A stretch of DNA of 64,000 nucleotides from Cellulomonas fengjieae (GCF_018388465.1 NZ_CP074404.1:3162001-3226000); one strand, 5' to 3'; shown: positions 7,259-15,583, counted from the first letter of the stretch. The notes: generated from the letters alone by a model not told the origin. Program-made: numbers and translations.

Positions 7259-9292
7259 ATGACCCGCACCCCCTTCGTCCCCGACCGGTTCTGGTTCGGC
7301 GGCGACTACAACCCCGAGCAGTGGCCGCGCGAGGTCTGGGCGCAGGACGTCGAGCTCATGCAGCGCGCCGGCGTGACCACCGCGACGATCGGCGTCTTCT
7401 CGTGGGCGCTCCTCGAGCCCGAGGAGGGCCGGTACGACCTCGGCTGGCTCGACGACGTCATCGAGATGCTGCACGCCGGCGGCATCGGCGTCGTCCTGGC
7501 GACCCCGACCGCGTCCCCGCCGCCGTGGTTCACCGCGGCCCACCCCGACGCGCTGCCGGTGCTGGCCGACGGCACGCGGCTGTGGCACGGCAGCCGCGAC
7601 ACCTACTGCGTCTGCGCCCCCGCGTACCGCGAGGCGTCCCGGTCGATCGCGGGCGTCCTGGCCGAGCGCTACGGCTCCCACCCGGCGCTCCAGGCCTGGC
7701 ACATCCACAACGAGTACGGCACGTACTGCTGGTGCGACCACGTCGCGACGGCGTTCCGGACGTGGCTCCAGGGCCGGTACGGCACCCTCGAGGCGCTGAA
7801 CGAGGTGTGGTGGACGACGTTCTGGAGCCAGCACTACGAGTCCTGGGACCAGGTGGTGCCGCCGCGCGCGACCCAGTACCTGCACAACCCGACCCAGGCG
7901 GTCGACTTCCGGCGCTTCTTCTCCGACGAGATGCTGGACGCCCTGCGTGAGCAGAAGGAGCAGATCCGCGCCGCCGGCTCGTCGGCCCCGGTCACCACCA
8001 ACTTCATGCTCCCCACGTGGAACCACCTGGAGCAGTGGGGCTGGTCCGCCGAGCTCGACGTGCCGTCGGTCGACCACTACCTCGACACCACCGGCCCCGA
8101 CGGCGAGGCGCACGTCGCCTACGCGGGGGACGTGACCCGAGGCTGGGCGGACGGCGGCCCGTGGCTGCTCATGGAGCAGTCGATCAGCTCGATCTCGGTC
8201 GAGGGCCGCGTCGCGTTCAAGGACCCGGCGCGCGCCGTGCGCAACTCGCTCGGCTACGTGGCGCGCGGCTCCCAGTCGTCGCTGTTCTTCCAGTGGCGGG
8301 CATCGGCGGCAGGCTCCGAGGCCTGGCACGGCGCGATGGTCCCGCACGCCGGTGCCGACTCCGCGACGTTCCGTGCGGTGTGCGAGCTGGGTGCGGTGCT
8401 CGACTCCATCGCCGAGGTGGTCCGCCCGCCCGCTGACGGGCGCGTGACGGACAGCGGCATCGCCATCTGGTGGCACGCGGACGGCTGGTGGGCGCTGGAC
8501 AACGCGGGCCTTCCGTCGGACCACCTCAGCTACCCCGACGCCGTGCGCTCGGTGCACCGTGCGGCGTGGCACGCCGGGCTGCCGGTCGACTTCGCGCGGC
8601 CCGGTGCCGACCTGGCCGGCTACCGCGTGCTGCTCGTGCCCAGCATGTTCGCGATGGACGACGACGCCGTCCGGTCCGCCGAGGCGTTCGTCGCGGCCGG
8701 CGGCCACCTGGTCGTCTGGCCGTTCACCGGCATCGCCGACGAGAACCTGCACGTGGTCACCGGTGGCTACCCGGGGCGGCTGCGCGACCTGGTCGGCCTG
8801 CGCGTCGAGCACCTGGCGCCGCTCGCGCCCGGCGAGACCGTCACCCTGGACGACGGCTCCACCGGCTCGGTGTGGTCCGAGCTGGTGCAGCCCGACGACG
8901 CGGCCGTGCTGCGGCGCTACCGCGGCGGCGACCTGGACGGCCGGCCGGCGGTCACCCGCGTGCAGCGGGGTGCGGGCACGGTCACCTACGTCTCGACGCA
9001 CCTGGACCTGGCGGCGACGCGCGCGCTGCTCGAGGAGATCGCCTCGGGCGCCGGCATCGCCCCGGTCGTGGCGGACCGGCCCGCGGACGTCGAGGTGGTG
9101 CGCCGCCGCGGCGCCGACCACGACTACCTGTTCGTGCTCAACCACTCGGGCGCCCCGGCGCGCGTTTCCGGACCCGGTCTCGACCTGGTGGGCGGGGACC
9201 GCACCGACAACGGCGTGCGGGTCGTCCCCGGCGGCTACCTGGTGGTGCGGGAGGACGCCGACGCGACGTGGGACGTCACGACGACCGACTGA
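7259..9292 (+). CDS. GH42 beta-galactosidase
   Basis: A 677-residue cytoplasmic glycoside hydrolase of family 42, without a signal peptide. The N-terminus has the family motif FGGDYNPEQW, and a TIM barrel carries the acid/base Glu152 in HNEYG and the nucleophile Glu306 in LLMEQS. Cys117, Cys119, Cys157 and Cys159 probably form the zinc cluster seen in many GH42 enzymes. A trimerisation domain and a small C-terminal beta domain follow. GH42 enzymes release galactose (some also arabinose) from beta-linked oligosaccharides. The adjacent ABC importer could supply them, an inference from context only. The 3' end overlaps the convergent crtEb gene by 17 bp with no terminator hairpin between them. 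Confidence 0.92.
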   Translation: MTRTPFVPDRFWFGGDYNPEQWPREVWAQDVELMQRAGVTTATIGVFSWALLEPEEGRYDLGWLDDVIEMLHAGGIGVVLATPTASPPPWFTAAHPDALPVLADGTRLWHGSRDTYCVCAPAYREASRSIAGVLAERYGSHPALQAWHIHNEYGTYCWCDHVATAFRTWLQGRYGTLEALNEVWWTTFWSQHYESWDQVVPPRATQYLHNPTQAVDFRRFFSDEMLDALREQKEQIRAAGSSAPVTTNFMLPTWNHLEQWGWSAELDVPSVDHYLDTTGPDGEAHVAYAGDVTRGWADGGPWLLMEQSISSISVEGRVAFKDPARAVRNSLGYVARGSQSSLFFQWRASAAGSEAWHGAMVPHAGADSATFRAVCELGAVLDSIAEVVRPPADGRVTDSGIAIWWHADGWWALDNAGLPSDHLSYPDAVRSVHRAAWHAGLPVDFARPGADLAGYRVLLVPSMFAMDDDAVRSAEAFVAAGGHLVVWPFTGIADENLHVVTGGYPGRLRDLVGLRVEHLAPLAPGETVTLDDGSTGSVWSELVQPDDAAVLRRYRGGDLDGRPAVTRVQRGAGTVTYVSTHLDLAATRALLEEIASGAGIAPVVADRPADVEVVRRRGADHDYLFVLNHSGAPARVSGPGLDLVGGDRTDNGVRVVPGGYLVVREDADATWDVTTTD

Positions 9293-10148
9293 TCGCGATG
9301 AGCAGCATGGTCACCAGGAAGCCGGTGACCAGGTTGAGCCACAGGAACCGCCGCCAGCCGGTGTTCGCGCGCTCGCAGTCCTCGTCGCGCACCGACCAGA
9401 ACGCCGCCGTGCTGAGGGCGTAGGGGATCGGCAGCACGGCGGCGAGCGTCCCGGGCCACGGGACGGCGAGCAGCACGGCCGCCGCGAGGACGTAGAGCAC
9501 GGTGGCCACGACGACGGTGGGGTGCGCGCCGAGCGCCGTGGCCACCGACGCGATGCCGCCCTCTCGGTCGGCCCGCACGTCCTGCACCGCGCCGAACGCG
9601 TGCGACGCCATGCCCCAGAGGACGAACGCGACCAGCACCGGCCACACGGTCGGCGCACCGAGGTCCGCGCCCACCAGCACGAGCGCGTACAGCAGCGGGC
9701 CGACGAAGTGCATCGCGGACGTCAACGAGTCCAGCACCGGCCGCTCCTTGAACCGGAGCACGGGCGCCGAGTAGGCGACGACGAGGAACAGGACGAGGGC
9801 CAGCGTGGCGTTCGCGGCAGCCCCGCCGACGAGCAGCAGGTACACCACGAACGGCACGGTGCTGACCAGGCAGGCCCACAGGATCCGGCGGTGCACCTGC
9901 CGCGCCCGGGCGGGCTCCACCAGGCCGCCCTCGATGCCGCCCTTGCGCGGGTTGCGCAGGTCCGAGGCGTAGTCGAAGACGTCGTTGATGCCGTACATCA
10001 GCAGGTTGTACGGGCCGAGGAAGAACAGGGTGCCGACGACGAACGTGACGTCGATGCGGCCCCCCGTGGCCAGCAGGTAGCCGGCCGCGAACGGGTAGGC
10101 GGTGTTGATCCACGAGAACGGCCGGGACGCCGCCAGGACCTCCCTCAC
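9276..10148 (-). CDS. crtEb: Lycopene elongase (UbiA-family prenyltransferase)
   Basis: The 290-residue membrane prenyltransferase has the two Asp-rich motifs of the UbiA family, NDVFDYASDLRNPRKGG and QDVRADREGG, and about eight hydrophobic helices. In C50 carotenoid operons this enzyme adds two dimethylallyl units to lycopene, giving flavuxanthin or a related C50 product. Start GTG 10148 is supported by a GGAAGG ribosome binding site and a 4-nt overlap with crtYf. It is last in the crt operon. The menaquinone or heme O branches of UbiA are excluded by context rather than by residues, so the assignment relies on the operon. Confidence 0.88.
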   Translation of the reverse strand: MREVLAASRPFSWINTAYPFAAGYLLATGGRIDVTFVVGTLFFLGPYNLLMYGINDVFDYASDLRNPRKGGIEGGLVEPARARQVHRRILWACLVSTVPFVVYLLLVGGAAANATLALVLFLVVAYSAPVLRFKERPVLDSLTSAMHFVGPLLYALVLVGADLGAPTVWPVLVAFVLWGMASHAFGAVQDVRADREGGIASVATALGAHPTVVVATVLYVLAAAVLLAVPWPGTLAAVLPIPYALSTAAFWSVRDEDCERANTGWRRFLWLNLVTGFLVTMLLIAISRSS

Positions 10149-10447
10149 GGAGCCTTCCGTTCCCGGCGTCGGCCCAGCACGACCCACAGCACCGGCATCC
10201 CGACGGCCGCCGCGACCGCATAGGCGAAGTCCTCCACCGGCGCGCCCCAGACGTACCACCCGAGGATCTTGTCCGGGTCGAACACGTAGAGGTCCGCGGC
10301 GATCATGAGTGTGTCGAACACGGCCGTGAGCACGCACAGCACGAGCACGGTCACGACGACCGGCAGCACGCGCATCCGCCGCAGCACGGGCCAGCACACC
10401 GCCCCGAGCAGGGCCAGGACGATCCCGTTGAGCACGATGTTGGTCAC
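10145..10447 (-). CDS. crtYf: C50 carotenoid cyclase subunit (CrtYf/CrtYh type)
   Basis: A 100-residue membrane protein with three predicted helices, one of the two small subunits that together form a heterodimeric C50 carotenoid cyclase. The conserved motif DPDKILGWYVWGAPVEDFAY contains the P-x-E-D signature of the lycopene cyclase domain. Start GTG 10447 overlaps the crtYe stop by 4 nt, and its own stop overlaps crtEb by 4 nt. Whether the product has epsilon (decaprenoxanthin), gamma (sarcinaxanthin) or beta rings cannot be decided from these sequences, so the Yf name is for family only. Confidence 0.85.
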   Translation of the reverse strand: MTNIVLNGIVLALLGAVCWPVLRRMRVLPVVVTVLVLCVLTAVFDTLMIAADLYVFDPDKILGWYVWGAPVEDFAYAVAAAVGMPVLWVVLGRRRERKAP

Positions 10448-10761
10448 GAGGGCCGCCCGCGCCACCGGTCCAGCGCCCGCCACGTGAGCAGGCCCGTGTA
10501 GCAGAGCAGCGCGAGGAAGAACGCCTCCTCGACCGGCAGCTCCGGGGCCAGCAGCAGGCCGGTCATGTGCGGTGAGTCCCCGCGCGCGAAGATGCCGAGC
10601 ACCAGCCCGAGGCCGTCCCACAGCAGGAAGCCGACGACGCCGATGCCGACCGTCCAGGCCGCGCGGGCCGGCTCCGCCCAGAACGCGAGCCGGAACCGGC
10701 GGTCCAGCAGGGTGAGGCCGCCCAGCGAGAGCAGCAGGGCACCGAGGTACGCGACGGTCAT
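10444..10761 (-). CDS. crtYe: C50 carotenoid cyclase subunit (CrtYe/CrtYg type)
   Basis: The partner of crtYf: 105 residues, three membrane helices, and the lycopene cyclase-domain motif PELPVEEAFFL. Early residues MTVAYLGALLLSLGGLTLLD match the N-terminal helix of this family. ATG 10761 overlaps the crtI stop (ATGA). Both subunits are required for cyclisation in Corynebacterium and Micrococcus; fungal and archaeal cyclases are fusions of the two halves. Here they are two genes in different frames with clean coupled start and stop codons, so the split is natural and not a frameshift. Confidence 0.85.
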   Translation of the reverse strand: MTVAYLGALLLSLGGLTLLDRRFRLAFWAEPARAAWTVGIGVVGFLLWDGLGLVLGIFARGDSPHMTGLLLAPELPVEEAFFLALLCYTGLLTWRALDRWRGRPS

Positions 10762-12404
10762 CCGACGGACTCGCTCCACACGCCGCGCGGTCGCGCCGCC
10801 GCCAGGTAGCCCGGCCGCAGCGGGGCGGGCAGGGGGCGCGACGACGTCTCCCCGAGCATCCGCTTGACCACCAGCTCGGCGCTGATCAGGCACATCGGCA
10901 GTCCCACACCAGGGATCGTGCCACCACCGACGTGCAGCACGTTGGGCACGCGCGACGACGCGTCGCCCGGCCGGAACATCGCGCTCTGCGCCAGCGTGTG
11001 CTCCATGCCGAGCGCCGACCCGCGCCAGGCGGAGAAGTCGCGGGCGAAGTCGGCGGGGGCGACGACGCGTCGGGTCACCACGCGCTCGCGCAGGCCGGGG
11101 ATCCCCGCCCAGGCACCGACCTGGTCCAGGTACCGGTCGGCGTGCCGCTCGACGACCTCGCGGTCCCGCCCGCCCAGGGCCGGGTCCGCCGGGAACGGGA
11201 CGAGCACGAACAGGTTCTCGTGACCCGGCGGCGCCGCGTCGGGGTCGGTCGCGGTGGTCCGGGACACGTACATCGACGCCGCCTCCGGGATCCGCAGGTC
11301 CTCCGGCGGCGTCGACCGGCCGGTGCCCAGGATGTCCTCGAAGTTGCCCGGCCAGTCCCGCGTGAAGAACAGCGAGTGGTGCGCGAGCTCGGGCAGCGCC
11401 CCCCGCACCCCCGCCATGACCAGCAGCGACGAGATGCCCGGCCCCCGGTCCTCCCACCACGACTCCGGCAGGTCGCGGTGGGCACCCAGCAGCACGGTCT
11501 CCGTGTGGTGGCGGTCGGCCGCGGACACGACGACGTCGGCGGGCAGGAACGTCCCGTCCGTCAGCCGCACCCCGCGCGCCTGGCCCGACCTGCGCGGGTG
11601 GCGCAGCGAGGGGGACGCGTCGTCGACCTCGATCGTCGCCACGTCCGCGCCGGTGCGCACCTCGACGCCCTGCGCCCGCGCGATCCGCTCCAGGGCCTGG
11701 ATGACCGTGTACATCCCGCCGCGCGGGAAACGGACGCCGTCGACCAGGTCGAGGTGGCTCATCAGCGAGTACAGCGCGGGCACCCGGTACGGCGAGGAGC
11801 CCAGGAACACCGCGTGGTAGCCCAGCACCTGCCGCAGCACCGGGTCCGTGACCGTCGCGGCCACCTTGTCCGCCAGGGTGCGCGTCAGCAGGCCCGCCAG
11901 CGTGCCCGCCTGGCGCGCGAGGTCGAGGGACAGCAGCCGGTCCGGCCGGGCGAACGTGGTGTAGAGGAACGACTCGAGCGCCGTCCGGTACGCCCGCGTC
12001 GAGTCCTGGGTGTAGCGGCGGACGGCCTCCCCCGCGCCCGGCTCGCGCGCCTCGAACGTCGCCCAGTTGGCCTCGGGGTCCGCGACGACGTCGAAGGGCT
12101 GCGACGGTCCCCCGTCGACGGGCTCCGGGAAGAGCCGGTACGCCGGGTCGAGCCGCTCCAGCTCGACGTGGTCCTCGATCCGCTCGCCCAGGAGCGCGAA
12201 GGCGTGCTCGAACACCTCGGGCATGAAGTACCAGGACGGTCCGGTGTCGAACCGGAACCCGTCGAGCGACAGCGTCGCGGTCCGCCCGCCCAGCTGGTCG
12301 TGCCGCTCGACGAGGGTCACCAGCGCTCCCCCGCGTGCCAGCAGCGCGGCGGTGGTCAGGCCCGCGATGCCCCCACCGACGACGACGACCCGACCGGGGC
12401 TCAT
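10758..12404 (-). CDS. crtI: Phytoene desaturase
   Basis: A 548-residue FAD-dependent desaturase that converts phytoene to lycopene. The N-terminal dinucleotide-binding fold is VVVVGGGIAGLTTAALLARG, followed by the acidic residue of the Rossmann fold in VTLVERHDQLGGR. The C-terminal bacterial phytoene dehydrogenase signature is VLHVGGGTIPGVGLPMCLIS. Length fits the family. ATG 12404 overlaps the crtB stop (ATGA), and its stop overlaps crtYe. It acts at the membrane between crtB and the C50 branch enzymes crtEb, crtYe and crtYf. Confidence 0.93.
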   Translation of the reverse strand: MSPGRVVVVGGGIAGLTTAALLARGGALVTLVERHDQLGGRTATLSLDGFRFDTGPSWYFMPEVFEHAFALLGERIEDHVELERLDPAYRLFPEPVDGGPSQPFDVVADPEANWATFEAREPGAGEAVRRYTQDSTRAYRTALESFLYTTFARPDRLLSLDLARQAGTLAGLLTRTLADKVAATVTDPVLRQVLGYHAVFLGSSPYRVPALYSLMSHLDLVDGVRFPRGGMYTVIQALERIARAQGVEVRTGADVATIEVDDASPSLRHPRRSGQARGVRLTDGTFLPADVVVSAADRHHTETVLLGAHRDLPESWWEDRGPGISSLLVMAGVRGALPELAHHSLFFTRDWPGNFEDILGTGRSTPPEDLRIPEAASMYVSRTTATDPDAAPPGHENLFVLVPFPADPALGGRDREVVERHADRYLDQVGAWAGIPGLRERVVTRRVVAPADFARDFSAWRGSALGMEHTLAQSAMFRPGDASSRVPNVLHVGGGTIPGVGLPMCLISAELVVKRMLGETSSRPLPAPLRPGYLAAARPRGVWSESVG

Positions 12405-13315
12405 GCGTCGACGGCCCGGCCGGCGCGCGCCTCCGCCAGCACGGACTCGCCCACCACGAGCAGCTTCACCGGGGTGGGCAGCCGCACTCGGCCCACCAGC
12501 AGCGACTCGGGCGGTCGCGTCGCGATCTCGTCGAGCAGGCGCTGGTAGAGCCCGAGCGTGGCCCCGACCGCGTAGCGAGCCCGCCGGGGCAGGCGCGGGA
12601 CCGCCGAGCGCGCGACGGCCACGTCGGCGGTGATCTCGGCGAGGATCGCCCGCAGCTGCGCGTGGTCGAGCCGGCCGGGCGTGGTCCCGGGGAAGTACGT
12701 GCGGCCCAGCTCCTCGGTGTCGGCGCCGAGGTCGCGCAGGAAGTTGATCTTCTGGAACGCGGCACCGAGGGCCCGCGCGCCGGCCACCTGCAGGTCGTCG
12801 GGGTGGCGCACGGGCTCGTCTGGCCGACGGTCCTCGTTGAGGAACGCCCGCACGCACATGAGCCCCACCACCTCGGCGGACCCGTAGACGTAGGCGTCGT
12901 AGCTCGCCCGGTCGTGCGCCCGCACCGTCAGGTCCGTGCGCATCGAGGCGAAGAAGGGACCGGTCTCCGCTGCCGTGATCCCGGTCCGCCGGGCGGTGCG
13001 GGCGAACGCGTGCACCACCAGGTTGGTCGAGTAGCCCGTGCGCAGCGCGCGGGCGGTCTGCTCCTCGAGCTCGTCCAGCTCCGCCCCCGCGTCCTGGCCG
13101 CGATAGGTGTCGACCACCTCGTCGGCCAGCCTGACCAGGGCGTACACCGCGCGGATGTCCTGCTGCGCCCGCCGCCCGAGCAGCCGCGTGCCCAGCCCGA
13201 ACGACGTGGAGTACGCGGCCAGCACGCCGGCGCTCGTGCGTGCGGCCGTGGCGTCGTACAGCCGGAGCGCCCGCTCACGGGCGGATCGCGCCTCCGACAT
13301 CGGCTCCCCCAGCAC
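12401..13315 (-). CDS. crtB: Phytoene synthase
   Basis: A 304-residue squalene/phytoene synthase family enzyme that condenses two geranylgeranyl diphosphates to phytoene. The two metal-binding motifs are visible as VRLADEVVDTYRG and FQKINFLRDLGADTEELGR, the latter followed by TYFPG as in family members. The GTG at 13315 directly abuts the crtE stop codon; an alternative ATG at 13300 (MSEARS) has a GGGGGAG sequence only 3 nt away, which is too close, so I prefer 13315. It is second in the carotenoid operon and feeds crtI. Confidence 0.93.
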   Translation of the reverse strand: MLGEPMSEARSARERALRLYDATAARTSAGVLAAYSTSFGLGTRLLGRRAQQDIRAVYALVRLADEVVDTYRGQDAGAELDELEEQTARALRTGYSTNLVVHAFARTARRTGITAAETGPFFASMRTDLTVRAHDRASYDAYVYGSAEVVGLMCVRAFLNEDRRPDEPVRHPDDLQVAGARALGAAFQKINFLRDLGADTEELGRTYFPGTTPGRLDHAQLRAILAEITADVAVARSAVPRLPRRARYAVGATLGLYQRLLDEIATRPPESLLVGRVRLPTPVKLLVVGESVLAEARAGRAVDA

Positions 13316-14419
13316 TCAGTGGCCCCGTCCGACGAGATCGTCGACAACGCCCACAAGGTAGTCCCCCAGCGGCCCGGGCACACCGGCGAGGGCCAGTCCC
13401 CGCGCCTGCAGGCCGGTCGTGCGCGTCAGCTCGCGCACGGTGTCCAGCGCCCCGCTCGAGACCATGACGGCGCGCACGGCGGCAGCGCCCGGCTCGTCGA
13501 GGTCGGCGCGGCCCACGTGCGCGTCGAGCACCGCGCACCCCGCCTCGTCGGCCATCGCGTAGGCCCGTCGCAGCAGCTCGGTGCGCTTGCCCTCACGCAG
13601 GTCCGACACCACCGACTTGCCGGTCACCGCGGGGTCCCCGAACACACCCAGCTCGTCGTCGGTGAGCTGGAACGCCACCCCGAGAGCCGACCCGACCGCG
13701 GCAAGCTGCGCGATCCGGGCCTCGGCCGCGCCGGCGAGGATCGCCCCGACGACCAGCGGCAGGCTCCCCGAGTACGCGGCCGTCTTGAGCTCCGCGACCG
13801 CGAGCGCGTCGACGTCGCGCGGCGAGGACAGCGCCGCGGTGACGTCCAGCAGCTCCCCCACCACCGTGGTCTCGATCCCCTCGGCCAGCAGCCCCACCAC
13901 CCGCAGCAGCGCCTCGCGCTCGGCCGGGGCGCTCACCACGAGCGAGAACGCCGACGCGATCGCCAGGTCCCCCGCCAGGAGGCCGGCGGCGAGCACCTGG
14001 TCGCCGACCACCCGCTCGGCCACGCCGCGGCCCTCCAGCCGCGCCCGGGTGGCTCCCGCGACGTTCGGGCGGCCCCGGCGCACCTCGTCGTGGTCGAGCA
14101 GGTCGTCGTGCACGAGCATCGCGGTGTGCAGCACCTCGATCGCGGCGGCCACGGGGGCGATCACCGCGTCGTCGCGACCACCCAGCCCCAGGTACGCGGC
14201 GACGGCGAGACGGGGGCGCATCAGCTTGCCGCCGACCCCGTCCGCCAGGTCCGTCCACAGCCGCGCGGCGTCGTCGGAACGGATCGAGGCGGCCCGCACC
14301 CGCCCGTCGAGGAAGGTCCGGAGCACGGACGCGGTCTGCGTCATCGCGCACTCCACGGCCTGCGCCAGGTCGGCCGCCCCCGCCCGTTGCGACGTGTTCG
14401 TGGTCACCCGCGACTCCAC
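13316..14419 (-). CDS. crtE: Geranylgeranyl diphosphate synthase, first gene of crt operon
   Basis: A 367-residue polyprenyl synthase making the C20 precursor of the carotenoid pathway. The first Asp-rich motif is MLVHDDLLDHDEVRRGRPN and the second is QLTDDELGVFGD, with GKSVVSDLREGKRTEL in the expected place. GTG 14419 is chosen because AAGGGGG lies about 8 nt upstream; the later GTG at residue 5 (VTTNTS) has no better site. Product chain length cannot be read reliably, but the downstream crtB implies C20. Transcription probably starts near the 22-bp palindrome at 14443-14464. Confidence 0.92.
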   Translation of the reverse strand: MESRVTTNTSQRAGAADLAQAVECAMTQTASVLRTFLDGRVRAASIRSDDAARLWTDLADGVGGKLMRPRLAVAAYLGLGGRDDAVIAPVAAAIEVLHTAMLVHDDLLDHDEVRRGRPNVAGATRARLEGRGVAERVVGDQVLAAGLLAGDLAIASAFSLVVSAPAEREALLRVVGLLAEGIETTVVGELLDVTAALSSPRDVDALAVAELKTAAYSGSLPLVVGAILAGAAEARIAQLAAVGSALGVAFQLTDDELGVFGDPAVTGKSVVSDLREGKRTELLRRAYAMADEAGCAVLDAHVGRADLDEPGAAAVRAVMVSSGALDTVRELTRTTGLQARGLALAGVPGPLGDYLVGVVDDLVGRGH

Positions 14420-14442
14420 CTGCCTACCCCCTTCGCCGTCGA

Positions 14443-14464
14443 AATACTCAGCATACTGAGCATT
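14443..14464. promoter_or_regulatory. 22-bp near-perfect palindromic operator of the crt operon
   Basis: The site consists of half-sites AATACTCAGCA and TACTGAGCATT. Read against its reverse complement it matches at 18 of 22 positions, and the four differences are symmetric transitions. It lies 24 bp upstream of crtE and 43 bp upstream of divergent galE. Symmetry and size fit a winged-helix dimer; C50 carotenoid operons in Corynebacterium are controlled by the MarR-type CrtR acting near crtE, which makes a MarR protein the best guess. No marR gene is in the window. Confidence 0.65.
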
Positions 14465-14506
14465 CCGGCGACCGCCACCGCGTCCGGTGATCGGTACGCT
14501 CGGCGC

Positions 14507-15466
14507 ATGACATGGCTGGTCACCGGCGGTGCCGGGTACATCGGGTCGCACGTGGTGCGCGCGTTCGGGCAAGTGGGTCTGGAGACGGTGGTGCTCGACG
14601 ACCTGTCGAGCGGGCACCGGGGATTCGTCCCCGAGGACGTGCCCCTGGTGGAGGGGTCGATCCTCGACACCGACCTCGTCGCGGACATGCTCGTCCAGCA
14701 CGGCGTCGTCGGCGTGGTGCACCTGGCGGGGTTCAAGTACGCCGGCGTCTCCGTCGACCGCCCGCTGCACACGTACGAGCAGAACGTCACGGGCACCGCC
14801 CACCTGCTCGAGGCCATGGCCTCGCAGGGCGTCGACGCGATCGTCTTCTCGTCGTCGGCGGCCGTCTACGGCACCCCGGACGTCGACCTGGTCACCGAGA
14901 CCACCGCGACCGCCCCCGAGTCCCCGTACGGCGAGTCCAAGCTCATCGGCGAGTGGCTGCTGCGGGACCAGGGCCGGGCCGCGGGCCTGCGGCACACGTC
15001 GCTGCGGTACTTCAACGTCGTCGGCTCGGCCACCCCCGAGCTGTACGACACGAGCCCGCACAACCTCTTCCCGCTGGTGCTCGACGCCCTGGTGGAGGGT
15101 CGCACGCCCCGCATCAACGGCACCGACTACCCGACGCCGGACGGCACCTGCGTCCGCGACTACATCCACGTCGCCGACCTGGCCGACTCGCACGTCGCGG
15201 CGGCGCAGGCCCTCGCGAGCGGTCGGACCCTCGAGCCGGTCTACAACCTCGGCTCCGGGGACGGCGTCTCCGTGCGGCAGATCATGACCGCGATGGCGCA
15301 GGGCACCGGTATCGAGTTCGAGCCCGAGACCGCCGAGCGCCGGCCGGGCGACCCGGCGCGCATCGTGGCGTCGGGCGAGCTGGCGGCCCGCGACCTCGGC
15401 TGGCAGATGCGCCACACCCTCCTGGACATGGTCACCAGCGCCTGGCAGGCCCGCCAGGCCCACTAG
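14507..15466 (+). CDS. galE: UDP-glucose 4-epimerase
   Basis: The 319-residue extended SDR enzyme interconverts UDP-glucose and UDP-galactose. The NAD-binding motif is VTGGAGYIGSH, catalytic Ser lies in FSSSAAVYG and the Tyr-Lys pair in SPYGESK. Further GalE signatures are LRYFNVVG, CVRDYIHVADLADSH and PVYNLGSG. ATG 14507 follows TACGCT (14495-14500) by 6 nt, so the transcript is probably leaderless. It would connect galactose released by the GH42 enzyme 5 kb away with nucleotide-sugar pools, though it could equally serve cell-wall polysaccharide. It converges on the LLM gene across two hairpins. Confidence 0.93.
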   Translation: MTWLVTGGAGYIGSHVVRAFGQVGLETVVLDDLSSGHRGFVPEDVPLVEGSILDTDLVADMLVQHGVVGVVHLAGFKYAGVSVDRPLHTYEQNVTGTAHLLEAMASQGVDAIVFSSSAAVYGTPDVDLVTETTATAPESPYGESKLIGEWLLRDQGRAAGLRHTSLRYFNVVGSATPELYDTSPHNLFPLVLDALVEGRTPRINGTDYPTPDGTCVRDYIHVADLADSHVAAAQALASGRTLEPVYNLGSGDGVSVRQIMTAMAQGTGIEFEPETAERRPGDPARIVASGELAARDLGWQMRHTLLDMVTSAWQARQAH

Positions 15467-15471
15467 AACGC

Positions 15472-15517
15472 AACGTCCGAGCAGATGAGCGCTATAGCCG
15501 CCATCTGCTCGGACGTT
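15472..15517. terminator. Hairpin 1 of a related pair, bidirectional terminator candidate
   Basis: A perfect 16-bp stem: left arm AACGTCCGAGCAGATG (15472-15487), right arm CATCTGCTCGGACGTT (15502-15517), with a 14-nt loop. It begins 6 nt after the galE stop and lies between convergent genes. There is no U-tract, which is usual for GC-rich actinobacterial terminators. Confidence 0.75.
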
Positions 15518-15534
15518 AGCTCCTGCCCACCCCT

Positions 15535-15580
15535 GACGTCCGAGTAGATGTGGGCCCTGGCGTACATCTACTCGGACGTC
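15535..15580. terminator. Hairpin 2 of a related pair, bidirectional terminator candidate
   Basis: A 17-bp stem: left arm GACGTCCGAGTAGATGT (15535-15551), right arm ACATCTACTCGGACGTC (15564-15580). The stem copies hairpin 1 except at two base pairs, both changed on both arms so that pairing is kept. It ends 3 nt before the stop of the minus-strand LLM gene, so it is placed to terminate that gene. Confidence 0.75.
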
Positions 15581-15583
15581 GGG

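Noticed and set aside
9276..9292. Missing terminator between GH42 and crtEb taken as an assembly error
   Set aside because: Both reading frames end cleanly with a 17-bp convergent overlap; other convergent pairs here (42075, 52677, 63783) overlap in the same way.
10145..10761. Possible frameshift splitting one lycopene cyclase into two ORFs
   Set aside because: Both halves have their own start and stop codons with 4-nt overlaps, and bacterial C50 cyclases are naturally heterodimeric.
12335..15466. A 1043-codon plus-strand frame covering crtB, crtE and galE
   Set aside because: Only the last 320 codons are real (galE). The rest is antisense to crtB/crtE and arises from high GC with few stop codons.
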